IMG/VR virus record: IMGVR_UViG_3300022539_000471
Location: 1 to 31,579 of that record
Reading direction: 5' to 3' (one strand)
DNA from: a virus
DNA: 31,579 nucleotides
The notes under the pieces were generated by a model, which saw only the letters and a program-made list of their open reading frames with translations, was not told the DNA's origin and did no database searches. Both the position numbers and the translations under genes were made by a program. Each line of letters begins with the position of its first letter. Within the stretch, counting starts at the first letter, position 1. Positions 12,521 to 20,552 of the stretch are shown one piece after another.

Positions 12521-13670
12521 TATTAAGAAGTTCGGTCTACTGCATCCATTAACAGTCGATGATAACGATGAGCTAGTTGCTGGAGAACGGAGGTTAAGGG
12601 CTTGCAAGCTCCTCAATTTCAAAGAGGTAGAGGTTAAGTATAAACGTGATCTATCCCCTCTAGAGAAAACTGAACTCCAGCTAGAAGAGAACCTCATGCG
12701 CAAAGACCTCACCTGGGTGGAAGAGGTCAAGGGTAAGTGGCTTATTGATGTAATCAAGAGAGGGCTATATGGAAGTGCAGTCAAAGGTAAGGCTGGTGGA
12801 TGGGGAGTTAAGGATACTGCAATGGCACTTGGTAAATCTGCTGGTAGTATCTCGACGGATATACAATTAGCTGAGGCCTTAAGGATGTACCCTGCACTAG
12901 CACTGGAGAAGAATAAATCAATTGCATTTAAGAAGCTTAAGAAGCTCCAGGAGGAGCCATTTTTAATTGAGATACATAAGCGCATGCTAAAGACTGAGCC
13001 TGTGGAGAATGTTATATTAGGTGATGCTCGTGTTATTATACCTACTATAAAGAAGAAGGTTCATCTTATAGTAGCGGACCCTCCCTGGGGTATTGAGGTA
13101 GAGAAATCACACGGGCTTGGGAAGATGAGCGGTGCAACTCCCTTCAGGGATGATAAAGAAAGTTGTCAGCAATTAGCGAAGGATGTTTACCCTCTCTTGT
13201 ATAACGTGCTCGAGGATGACACACACGCCTATATATTCTTTGCAATCACGCAACGAGATTTCCACGTGGAGGCACTTACAAATGCTGGTTTTTGGGTTGA
13301 TCCTATTCCTATCGTATGGCCAAAGGAAGCAGCCTCTGCCCCAGGAGTTTATACTAGATGGACTAATTCATATGAGACTGTGCTATTCTGCAAGAAGGGG
13401 AATAGGAAGTTAAATAGCTCACCGAGGAATGTGTTGGATTATAAAAGGGTCTCTCCGAAGGATAAGATACATGATACAGAGAAACCTGTGCCACTCATTA
13501 AGAAACTTATTACTGTTTCAACACTACCTGGTGAGTGTGTGCTAGATCCATTTGGAGGGAGTGGATCAACGTTAGAGGCAGCCGTTCAGCTTAAGAGGGA
13601 TGTTATTATCATTGAGAAGGAGAAGAAGTATTATCATAATATATGTGAGAGGGCGAGGCAGTTGAAATGA
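12441..13670 (+). CDS. ParB-like domain fused to DNA methyltransferase, 409 aa
   Basis: Residues 1-95 are a ParB/Srx-type domain with GLASSIKKFGLLHPLTV and the box GERRLRA. From about 190 a methyltransferase follows: ADPPWG (motif IV, near 212-217) precedes VLDPFGGSGSTLEAA (motif I, near 370), the order of the beta class of N6-adenine/N4-cytosine enzymes. Such fusions are common in phages and may protect DNA from restriction or mark it for other uses. Target sequence unknown. GGGAGAG precedes the ATG. The stop overlaps the next ATG as ATGA. Confidence 0.88.
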   Translation: MKLAISKIKVKDQVRKEFGDVEGLASSIKKFGLLHPLTVDDNDELVAGERRLRACKLLNFKEVEVKYKRDLSPLEKTELQLEENLMRKDLTWVEEVKGKWLIDVIKRGLYGSAVKGKAGGWGVKDTAMALGKSAGSISTDIQLAEALRMYPALALEKNKSIAFKKLKKLQEEPFLIEIHKRMLKTEPVENVILGDARVIIPTIKKKVHLIVADPPWGIEVEKSHGLGKMSGATPFRDDKESCQQLAKDVYPLLYNVLEDDTHAYIFFAITQRDFHVEALTNAGFWVDPIPIVWPKEAASAPGVYTRWTNSYETVLFCKKGNRKLNSSPRNVLDYKRVSPKDKIHDTEKPVPLIKKLITVSTLPGECVLDPFGGSGSTLEAAVQLKRDVIIIEKEKKYYHNICERARQLK

Positions 13671-13945
13671 AATGTATAATATGCCATATAAGGGGGCTCT
13701 TATGGATTGACCCAGCGCCTGCTAAAAAGTATAGACACCTAACTAGATTAGGAGAAACACATTGGTTGTGCGAGAAGCATTATAAAGAACGTTTCCACGA
13801 GTTGGTAGACATAGGATTATTTACTGAGGAAGCTTTTAATCTGATAATAGAGAATGCTAAGAACGGACTAGAAGGATTCAAATCATATACTGGAATTGAG
13901 TATAACAAAAAGAAAGAAGCATGGGACATAACGAGGGAGTCGTAA
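13667..13945 (+). CDS. Hypothetical zinc-binding protein, 92 aa
   Basis: CIIC (residues 3-6) and CEKHYKE (36 onward) give a C-x2-C...C-x2-H site. The rest is helical and charged. Its last 10 bases are the start of the tRNA-Asp acceptor stem, so mRNA and tRNA overlap. Confidence 0.68.
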   Translation: MKCIICHIRGLLWIDPAPAKKYRHLTRLGETHWLCEKHYKERFHELVDIGLFTEEAFNLIIENAKNGLEGFKSYTGIEYNKKKEAWDITRES

Positions 13946-14011
13946 CTCAATGATTAGAGTACCTGCCTGTCGAGCAGGGGGATATGGGTTCAAGTCCCAT
14001 CGGCTCCGCCA
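13936..14011 (+). tRNA. tRNA-Asp (anticodon GTC), CCA encoded
   Basis: Acceptor GGAGTCG / CGGCTCC with one G-U pair, discriminator G and encoded CCA (14009-14011). Anticodon arm CCTGC-CTGTCGA-GCAGG gives GTC. T arm ATGGG-TTCAAGT-CCCAT is canonical. It overlaps the stop of the previous gene. Confidence 0.95.
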
Positions 14012-14028
14012 AAGCTAGGAGGGAAAGA

Positions 14029-14217
14029 ATGAAAGGTGATGTAGAATTTTGGGCAGAAGATCTAGTACTTACCTGCCCTAAGTGTGGGTGTATCAACTAC
14101 TTTGCAGGTACTAAAGGAAGATTATCACTTAGTACGAGTGTTCTATATGCCTACTGTAAAGAGTGCAACGCAAAGTTTAATGTCAAGCTTAAGGTTTCAC
14201 TGGAGGAGGTAAAGTGA
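14029..14217 (+). CDS. Small zinc-ribbon protein, 62 aa
   Basis: CPKC (16-19) with a following C, and CKEC (44-47) form a zinc ribbon flanked by strands. ATG 14029 follows AGGAGGG; an in-frame ATG at 13984 lies in the tRNA and is rejected. The stop overlaps the next GTG as GTGA. Confidence 0.7.
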   Translation: MKGDVEFWAEDLVLTCPKCGCINYFAGTKGRLSLSTSVLYAYCKECNAKFNVKLKVSLEEVK

Positions 14218-14384
14218 TCAAACTAAAAATCTCAGTCGAAGGTTTCAGAGGGAAGACTAAAGGGAAATCTACAGCCCTCGCTATCTGTGCTAGTGCGCTG
14301 AGGAGTAGGGGATATAGTGTAGTACTGAGAGGGCATTCGCTGTATGTATCCAAGCGAGAGGTATACGTAATACCAAGAGGATAA
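14214..14384 (+). CDS. Short P-loop-like protein, 56 aa
   Basis: MIKLKISVEGFRGKTKGKST then ALAICASALRSRGYSVVL resembles the first strand, P-loop and helix of an NTPase, but the loop reads GFRGKTKGKST, longer than GxxxxGK[ST], and no Walker B can fit in 56 residues. It may be a degraded remnant or a minimal nucleotide- or phosphate-binding protein. GGAGG lies before the GTG start, which overlaps the previous stop. Confidence 0.6.
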   Translation: MIKLKISVEGFRGKTKGKSTALAICASALRSRGYSVVLRGHSLYVSKREVYVIPRG

Positions 14385-14402
14385 AAGGGAGGAGGATAAT
14401 GA

Positions 14403-16682
14403 ATGATAGTAAAAGGAGTAGGGCCGAAGGATGCAAAAATAGCAATAATAGGCGAAGCACCAGGCAAAGATGAAGAAAGAAAAGGAATACCATTCGTTGG
14501 AAAAGCTGGCCAACTTCTTGATCGGATGCTTACCGAAGCTGGGATTGAACGTGGAGAATGCTACATCGATAATATCGTTCAAATGCGTCCACCTGGGAAT
14601 GACTTCGGTGTATATTATGAAGATAAAGCAAGGAAACATCCGAAAGATGTTTTGGTTAAAGCGAGGGCGAGGTTATACTATGACCTCGGACGAATTCGAC
14701 CCAACATTATTATCGGACTTGGAAATGAACCACTTAAAGCACTCACAGGAAGAGGAGGGATAACAAGCTGGAGAGGTAGCACCCTCTGGATAGAGCCTCT
14801 TAAATCAAAGGTCGTCTGCACTTATCATCCTGCAGGTATCCTACGTAATTGGACATGGAGACAGATAGCTGTCTTTGATTTGAAGAGAGCATTAGAGCAA
14901 TCGAAGTTTCCTGAGTATCATACAAAGATACGCTTTCTGATTAGTGAACCAGATAATGTAGAAGCCATACGCAGGTGGACAGAGCTGATCCTAGGAAAGG
15001 AGGTAAAGTACTTATCATTCGATATTGAGACCTATAAGAACAAAGTCATAAGCTGTATAGCATTCGCTACAAGTGATAGACAGTCGTGGTGCTTTCCTAT
15101 ACTGCACGCTAATGGGCAACCCTATTGGGATTCCGTGGTAGAAGAGACTGAGGTCTGGAAATGTATGCATAAGATACTGCGTTCTTCCATCAGGAAGATG
15201 GCGCAGAATGCTAACTTTGATATCACTGTATTAAATAGATTCAACGTGCCTGTTAATAATCTTTGGCTAGATACAATGAATGCTCACCATTTATGTTATC
15301 CTGAATACCCAAAATCTTTAGCATTTCAAACATCGCTTTACACAGATCAAAACTATTATAAGTACATGCGAACAGAGGGAGACCTCTATGAATACTGTTG
15401 TCTTGATGCTGTCATCACATACGAGGTTGCCATGGCATTGAAAGCTGAGATGGAGGAGCTTGGTGTGTATAGGTTCTACCGCAGGAATATTCACCCTCTC
15501 ATTGCTCCCCTTCGTAAGATACAGGGGATAGGAGTAAGGATTGATGAGAAAATAAGAACAAAGCGCAGTGAGCAAGCAGGGCGTAAGATTAAGAACATGC
15601 AGGAGCAGCTAGAGCAAGCTATAGGACATCCGTTGAATGTAAACAGCCATCCACAGATGGTAAACTTTCTCTACAAAGAGCTTAAACTGCCTGCTAGAAC
15701 AAAACAGGGAAGGTTGACAGCAGATGAGGATGCTATCAAGAGCCTTAGAGCAAAGACTAAGTTTAAGTTTCTTGATCTTATCTTAGAAATCAGGGGACTT
15801 CGTAAGCTTAAGTCTGTAACGCTAGACTCGCCTATTGATCCTGATGGTAGAGTACGTACTACCTATCTAGTCGATGGAGCGGAGACAGGAAGAATTAGCT
15901 CACGTAAGACAATAGATAAGACAGGGATGAACTTACAGAATGTTCCTAAACCATCGAGGGACTTCTTCATTGTTGATGAGGGGTGTATGTTTATCGGTGC
16001 AGATCTAAACCAAGCAGAGGCTAGAGTGGTTGCCTGTTTAAGTAGTGATGCCTCATTGTTAAAGCTGTATAAAGAAGGTGGAGATGTACACGCAAGGAAC
16101 GCAGCAAACATATTCAAAGTGGCTCTTGCTGATGTAACCCCAGAGCAACGCTTTATAGGTAAGAAGTTAGTGCATGCAGCTAATTACAGAATCGGATATA
16201 AGAAGTTCTCCCTCGAGACTGGCCTGAGCTTTGAGGAAGCTAGGGAAGCACTTAATACCTACTATGCAACTTATCCTGGCATACCTATGTGGCATGCACG
16301 GGTAGAACGACAGCTCGGTAAGACACGTACATTAACTACTCCGCTTGGTAGGAAGAGAATGTTCTTTGGTAGATGGAATAATGATTTATTCAGGGAAGCA
16401 TATGCACATGTGCCTCAATCTACGGTGGCTGATTACTTGAATATGGGACTTGTTAGATTATACTACGCTCTACCCGATCAGTATAAAATTGTATTGCAGA
16501 TACATGACAGCGTTATCATACAAGCTCCTATAATAGCATGGCCTAAGAGCTCAGATGAAAATCTTATGCATATCAAAGATGTGATAAAGCGATGCATGGA
16601 GATACCCATCTGGGTAGGTAAACATAAGATAATAATACCAGTAGATATAAAGGAGGGAAAGAATTGGAAAGAAGTAAGCTAA
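14403..16682 (+). CDS. Uracil-DNA glycosylase / family A DNA polymerase fusion, 759 aa
   Basis: Residues 1-165 look like a family 4 type uracil-DNA glycosylase: GEAPG (18-22), PFVGKAGQLLD (30-40), NIVQMRPPG (57-65), YHPAGILR (141-148). A 3'-5' exonuclease follows: FDIET (206-210), NANFD (269-273), YCCLD (331-335). The polymerase part has ETGRISS (494-500), motif A ADLNQAEARV (533-542), motif B with Arg583, Lys587, His591 and Tyr595 in the R-x3-K-x3-x-x3-Y frame, and motif C IHDSV (700-704). His takes the place of the Phe/Tyr/Leu usual at E. coli position 762. This is the replicative polymerase. GGAGG precedes the ATG. Confidence 0.92.
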   Translation: MIVKGVGPKDAKIAIIGEAPGKDEERKGIPFVGKAGQLLDRMLTEAGIERGECYIDNIVQMRPPGNDFGVYYEDKARKHPKDVLVKARARLYYDLGRIRPNIIIGLGNEPLKALTGRGGITSWRGSTLWIEPLKSKVVCTYHPAGILRNWTWRQIAVFDLKRALEQSKFPEYHTKIRFLISEPDNVEAIRRWTELILGKEVKYLSFDIETYKNKVISCIAFATSDRQSWCFPILHANGQPYWDSVVEETEVWKCMHKILRSSIRKMAQNANFDITVLNRFNVPVNNLWLDTMNAHHLCYPEYPKSLAFQTSLYTDQNYYKYMRTEGDLYEYCCLDAVITYEVAMALKAEMEELGVYRFYRRNIHPLIAPLRKIQGIGVRIDEKIRTKRSEQAGRKIKNMQEQLEQAIGHPLNVNSHPQMVNFLYKELKLPARTKQGRLTADEDAIKSLRAKTKFKFLDLILEIRGLRKLKSVTLDSPIDPDGRVRTTYLVDGAETGRISSRKTIDKTGMNLQNVPKPSRDFFIVDEGCMFIGADLNQAEARVVACLSSDASLLKLYKEGGDVHARNAANIFKVALADVTPEQRFIGKKLVHAANYRIGYKKFSLETGLSFEEAREALNTYYATYPGIPMWHARVERQLGKTRTLTTPLGRKRMFFGRWNNDLFREAYAHVPQSTVADYLNMGLVRLYYALPDQYKIVLQIHDSVIIQAPIIAWPKSSDENLMHIKDVIKRCMEIPIWVGKHKIIIPVDIKEGKNWKEVS

Positions 16683-17458
16683 GTGTGATTTATAATGAAG
16701 ATTGCTTAGAGGGAATGAAAAAACGGTTGTCTGATGGGTCTGTTGATCTAACTATAACTTCTCCGCCCTATGATAATCTAAGAACTTACAATGGTCATGT
16801 TTTTGTTTTTGAGCCGATAGCACAAGAGTTGTATCGAGTTACCAAAGATGGTGGAGTAGTTGTTTGGGTGGTTAGAGATGCTACTATAAAGGGAAGTGAG
16901 ACAGGAACGAGCTTTAAGCAGGCATTATATTTCAAGGAGATTGGTTTTAATTTGCATGATACAATGATCTATGCAAAGACAGATTACATACCATTAACAC
17001 ATAATAGATATGAACAACAATTCGAATACATGTTTATTCTAACAAAAAATAAACCCAGAACCTTTAATGCTATTCGAGAGAAGTGCAAGCAAACTGGAAG
17101 AATACCACGTGCCACATTCCGCTACTCCGATAATTTAACAAAACTACAACACTCTCTAAAGCCCATTAAAAAGACAAAGATAAAGGGAAATATATGGACA
17201 TATGATGTGGGATATATGAAATCTACCAAAGATAAAATTGCTTTTCAGCACCCTGCGATATTTCCTGATAAACTCGCAGAAGATCACATATTGTCCTGGA
17301 GTAACAAGAATGACGTGGTTCTCGATCCTCTGTGTGGAAGTGGAACTACATTAAAAATGGCGAAAAAACATCAGCGTTACTATATAGGTTTTGAGACGAG
17401 CTTATATTATTGTAAAATTGCTGAGGAGCGATTAAAGAAGGTAAGCCAAAATGAATAA
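16664..17458 (+). CDS. N6-adenine/N4-cytosine DNA methyltransferase, 264 aa
   Basis: Motif IV TSPPYDN (near 32-38) comes first and motif I VVLDPLCGSGTT (near 226-237) last, so this is a beta-class enzyme; SPPY suits N4-cytosine or N6-adenine. The start is TTG 16664 with AAAGGAGGG six bases before, overlapping the polymerase end by 19 bases. Its target specificity is not readable; no restriction partner is nearby. With the ParB fusion it makes two methyltransferases within 5 kb. Confidence 0.88.
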   Translation: MERSKLSVIYNEDCLEGMKKRLSDGSVDLTITSPPYDNLRTYNGHVFVFEPIAQELYRVTKDGGVVVWVVRDATIKGSETGTSFKQALYFKEIGFNLHDTMIYAKTDYIPLTHNRYEQQFEYMFILTKNKPRTFNAIREKCKQTGRIPRATFRYSDNLTKLQHSLKPIKKTKIKGNIWTYDVGYMKSTKDKIAFQHPAIFPDKLAEDHILSWSNKNDVVLDPLCGSGTTLKMAKKHQRYYIGFETSLYYCKIAEERLKKVSQNE

Positions 17459-17660
17459 ATCAGAGAAAAAACTACTATGCCCATTCTGCAAGGATAGTAC
17501 AGTCGTTACACTAACACCCTTTCAAGTAACTCTATTCCACCTAGGCTTTATTTTCATTGCCCCAGATATATATGCATTCTGCCCAAAATGTGAGCGAAGG
17601 ATTGTTGAGGTAGGGGACAAACTATTCATCGAACTGGAGGTACCAAATGGATACAAGTAA
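17451..17660 (+). CDS. Small zinc-ribbon protein, 69 aa
   Basis: CPFC (10-13) and CPKC (44-47) frame a hydrophobic middle (LFHLGFIFIAPDIYAF), followed by a strand-rich end. Overlaps both neighbours by 8 and 14 bases. Role unknown. Confidence 0.7.
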   Translation: MNKSEKKLLCPFCKDSTVVTLTPFQVTLFHLGFIFIAPDIYAFCPKCERRIVEVGDKLFIELEVPNGYK

Positions 17661-18054
17661 AAAATATATCAAGATGTGTGAGAAGGCGGAGGAGATACAA
17701 GGACAGCGACACATTCCTACAGATTGGCAAAAAGGAGATTGGTTTTTACGAGCAGGTACATCTTGGATTGAGGTTGTATCTCACCAAATTAATTTCTCAA
17801 ATTTGTCTATTCCTAGAGGAACCGTCTGGCTCCCTCGCCAAGACCAGTTGCAGGAAATGATGGATAAATGGTATAAGAATAATCCCCATGTGTTGGTTTC
17901 TGATTTCTATGATTCTATTTACGAAGAACCAATGCCGAGTTACTATGTTCCAAAGAATTTTACTTCAATGGAACAACTCTGGCTCGCATTTGTGATGAGG
18001 GAGAAATATCACAAGATATGGAAGGAGGACACCTGGAAGGATGGAGCTAACTAA
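17647..18054 (+). CDS. Conserved-looking phage protein of unknown function, 135 aa
   Basis: Starts KKYIKMCEKAEEIQGQ and has several Trp residues near WQKGDWFLRAG, VWLPRQDQLQEM and EQLWLAFVMREKYHK. I recall similar proteins in phages of Firmicutes, but cannot name a domain. CTGGAGGT precedes the ATG. It ends directly before the helicase gene (stop TAA, next ATG immediately). Confidence 0.7.
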   Translation: MDTSKKYIKMCEKAEEIQGQRHIPTDWQKGDWFLRAGTSWIEVVSHQINFSNLSIPRGTVWLPRQDQLQEMMDKWYKNNPHVLVSDFYDSIYEEPMPSYYVPKNFTSMEQLWLAFVMREKYHKIWKEDTWKDGAN

Positions 18055-19254
18055 ATGGCTGACGGCAGGCAAATACAAGGAAGTTGGCTTGAGGAATATC
18101 TCAATTACACTAGGAAACAGGAAAGTCCTACTATATTTCACAGATGGTGCGGTTTATCTGTGGTTGCCTCGGCGATGGAAAGGAATGTCGTATTGGATAT
18201 GGAAGCTTATCGCCTGTTCCCAAATCTCTATGTTGTTCTTGTTGCTGATAGCGGGCGGTGCAAGAAAACCACGGCGATGGATTTGGGCTATGGTGTCCTT
18301 GCACGCATGGACGATAAGATCAACATATTTGCACAGAAGATTACTCCTGAAGCACTTATCGGTCGCTTAGCATCCCGCCTCAAGCTTAAAGGTGAGGAGA
18401 TAGTTCAAGACTGCACCAGCACAGTGTTTGCTACTGAACTTAGTGTATTTCTTGGGAAGGATGCATATGCTAGTGGACTCATTAGTATTCTAACTGAGCT
18501 ATATCAGGGTAGAGATCAATGGGCGTATGAAACAAAAAAGCGTGGTGAAGAACTCTTATTCAATACTCTTATAAACATGATAGGTGCGATAACTCCGAGT
18601 GGGCTAAGGCTAGGAATACCGAAGGATGCTACGGGGGCAGGATTCACATCAAGGATCGTATTTATCTATGCTAGTAAACCCCGCTCTCGCATTGCTTTCC
18701 CAAAGGTAGGTAAGATGAAGAGGGCGGTGCTTATACATGACTTGAATCATATGAGAACACTAGAGGGAGAGTTTGGATGGGATGAGGGTACGAGGGACTG
18801 GTATAAGAAATGGTACGATGGACTAGAGGCGAAAGAACCAATCGAGGCACTTGCGGGATATCAATTTAGAAGGCAGGATATGTTATTAAAGGTAGCTATG
18901 TTACTCTCCCTGTGTGAGGGTGATACGCTGAAGATTAGCATTGATAATCTCAAGACATCATTGAAGTACAACGATGAAGCATATGCAACGATGGGGAAAG
19001 CAATCAAAGCTATGGAGGAAACAAGCGAAGGAGCGGATACTAATAAAGTGTATGAATACATACTCAAAAATAAAGAAGTGGATAGATCAGTCCTACTGAG
19101 AAGCTTCTCTCACAGACTCAGGGCTAAGCAGCTTAATGAGATTCTTGATACACTTACAGGGGCTCAGGTTATAGGTACTAAAGATGTACCAACTAAGCCT
19201 GGTGCGAGAGGTAAGAGAGAGAAGCAGGTTTATTATATTATGAGGGAGATATAG
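18055..19254 (+). CDS. DUF3987-type helicase/primase-associated ATPase, 399 aa
   Basis: IFHRWCGLSVVASAMERNV is the usual DUF3987 opening. A degenerate Walker A (VADSGRCKKTTA, residues 63-74) and a Walker B-like FATELSVFLG (125-134) follow, then ELYQGRDQWAYETKK, INMIGAITPS and GFTSRIVFIYA, all typical of that family. The end is a winged-helix-like region. These proteins serve as phage replicative helicases. GGAGGACACC lies before the start. Loss of the Walker glycines is notable but may be normal for the subfamily. Confidence 0.82.
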   Translation: MADGRQIQGSWLEEYLNYTRKQESPTIFHRWCGLSVVASAMERNVVLDMEAYRLFPNLYVVLVADSGRCKKTTAMDLGYGVLARMDDKINIFAQKITPEALIGRLASRLKLKGEEIVQDCTSTVFATELSVFLGKDAYASGLISILTELYQGRDQWAYETKKRGEELLFNTLINMIGAITPSGLRLGIPKDATGAGFTSRIVFIYASKPRSRIAFPKVGKMKRAVLIHDLNHMRTLEGEFGWDEGTRDWYKKWYDGLEAKEPIEALAGYQFRRQDMLLKVAMLLSLCEGDTLKISIDNLKTSLKYNDEAYATMGKAIKAMEETSEGADTNKVYEYILKNKEVDRSVLLRSFSHRLRAKQLNEILDTLTGAQVIGTKDVPTKPGARGKREKQVYYIMREI

Positions 19255-19273
19255 AGTTGAGATCATTAGCAGT

Positions 19274-19286
19274 TTCAATTATTGAA
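19274..19286 (+). promoter_or_regulatory. Palindromic element, copy 4
   Basis: TTCAATTATTGAA is preceded by CATTAGCAG (19264-19272) and followed by TATAGTAAGG, 26 bases before ATG 19312. TATAGT (19287-19292) with TTAGCA (19266-19271) could act as -10 and -35 boxes 15 bases apart, with the palindrome filling the spacer. Confidence 0.7.
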
Positions 19287-19311
19287 TATAGTAAGGATAA
19301 GGAGGAAGGGG

Positions 19312-19470
19312 ATGATAGTTGATTTCAACCAGGATTTTATTGCCAAGCTTGTAGAGAGGTATCTTGTAGGAAAGTACAGGAGGATGGGTGGACAGAAGGG
19401 AGAATTACTTAGTAACCTAGAAGTCTACATGAGACTAAAAGATAACAAGGGGAAGATTAAACTAATCTAA
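19312..19470 (+). CDS. Hypothetical basic protein, 52 aa
   Basis: ATG 19312 follows AAGGAGGAAGGGG; an in-frame ATG at 19282 lies in the palindrome and lacks a ribosome site. MIVDFNQDFIAKLVERYLVG then a basic helical part ending KGKIKLI. Last gene of the rightward block. Its TAA overlaps the TAG of the convergent gene by 2-3 bases. Confidence 0.65.
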   Translation: MIVDFNQDFIAKLVERYLVGKYRRMGGQKGELLSNLEVYMRLKDNKGKIKLI

Positions 19471-20552
19471 AGTAAGTGCCACTCCATCATCAACTTCTCC
19501 CTCTCCTGAACTCTATGTGCAACAGGATGAACAAGCGTAAAGGGAATGATTAAATTAGTCCGAGTTCTCGCTACTCTCCTGTTGCACTCCCTCACAGTCT
19601 CACCTGTTGATGTAATATAACCAATGATAGGTATCTCACCTGTGTAAATGTGCTCTTCATACTCTCCGTGCTCATCCCGCAAGAGCCACAGGTGTTTCTT
19701 ATTCTGTTCATTAAGTCCGAGAATGGGAAGTGGGAGTTTACAGTTCAAAAGTGATACATCGCAGACGAGGGGCACCTGCTCTGTCCATCCCCAGTAGATC
19801 GGAAACTTATTCGACGCTCCCGTTACAACAGCCCTTAGTACATCTGCAGGATGTTTAAGTGATTCAAACACCATCGGCCTAAATGTACAATCGAGGGAGA
19901 GGCCGTATACATCCTTTTCACCAACTCCAACCCTCATACTAATTGGGCCTTTGAAATCAATCTTCTTAAGTGCATCTTCTAACTTCCCCAGCGTTTCGTT
20001 ATAGAGATTCTCACGAGGTAGAGGACGCATTATCACGCTGTCGAGGATGAGGTAAGGAGGACTCATAAATTCTTTACCATTAAACCAACTCTCTATTTCT
20101 ACCTCGAATGAATAAGGAATCTCCCTCACTTGCTGTACCACGTGTAAATCATTGAGTAACTTAAGCACAGCCTTTGCGTCCTCTACCCCTTTGTTAAAAT
20201 AGGAGGGGAAAGTATGACTATCGATTGCATATTTGGTATCATCCTTTATCTCCATACTAACCACTCCTTGGTTTGCTATATGCATTGTGGGAGTATGAAT
20301 GCCTAGTACACGCATGAACTTTTGTGTGTACTCCATATCTGTCACAATGTTATATAAAGACTGAGACATACCTGCGAGTACGTGGTTTAGGTGATGGAGA
20401 GGTTTATAGGTATTAGCAAGAAGCACATCAGGTTTCATCTTCGCAAGCTCACCCTTCCAGCGAGGGAAGTATAGAGCATCATACCCCTCTTCTTTGATCT
20501 TAGTTGCTAATGTTCTCAGATAACCAGGTTCGTCTATGATGATAACTTGCAT
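19467..20552 (-). CDS. ATP-grasp protein, PurD-like, 361 aa
   Basis: MQVIIIDEPGYLRTLATKIKEEG gives a Rossmann-like start. MEYTQKFMRVLGIHTPTMHI resembles the ATP-grasp entry segment, then FEVEIESWFNGKEF and ISMRVGVGEK, LSLDCTFRPM resemble the catalytic part of PurD-type ligases, where the last motif is normally a Glu-x-Asn-x-Arg. Here Asp-Cys-Thr-Phe-Arg stands in that place. It may ligate a small molecule, not necessarily in purine synthesis. It is the last gene of the virion operon, joined by TAATG to the gene before. Confidence 0.62.
   Translation of the reverse strand: MQVIIIDEPGYLRTLATKIKEEGYDALYFPRWKGELAKMKPDVLLANTYKPLHHLNHVLAGMSQSLYNIVTDMEYTQKFMRVLGIHTPTMHIANQGVVSMEIKDDTKYAIDSHTFPSYFNKGVEDAKAVLKLLNDLHVVQQVREIPYSFEVEIESWFNGKEFMSPPYLILDSVIMRPLPRENLYNETLGKLEDALKKIDFKGPISMRVGVGEKDVYGLSLDCTFRPMVFESLKHPADVLRAVVTGASNKFPIYWGWTEQVPLVCDVSLLNCKLPLPILGLNEQNKKHLWLLRDEHGEYEEHIYTGEIPIIGYITSTGETVRECNRRVARTRTNLIIPFTLVHPVAHRVQEREKLMMEWHLL

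Noticed and set aside
12476-12985. 169-codon minus-strand frame opposite the ParB fusion
   Set aside because: Ser/Leu-rich antisense shadow without a start signal.
13984-14028. Upstream ATG extension of the zinc-ribbon gene at 14029
   Set aside because: This ATG lies inside the tRNA-Asp; ATG 14029 has AGGAGGG at the right distance.
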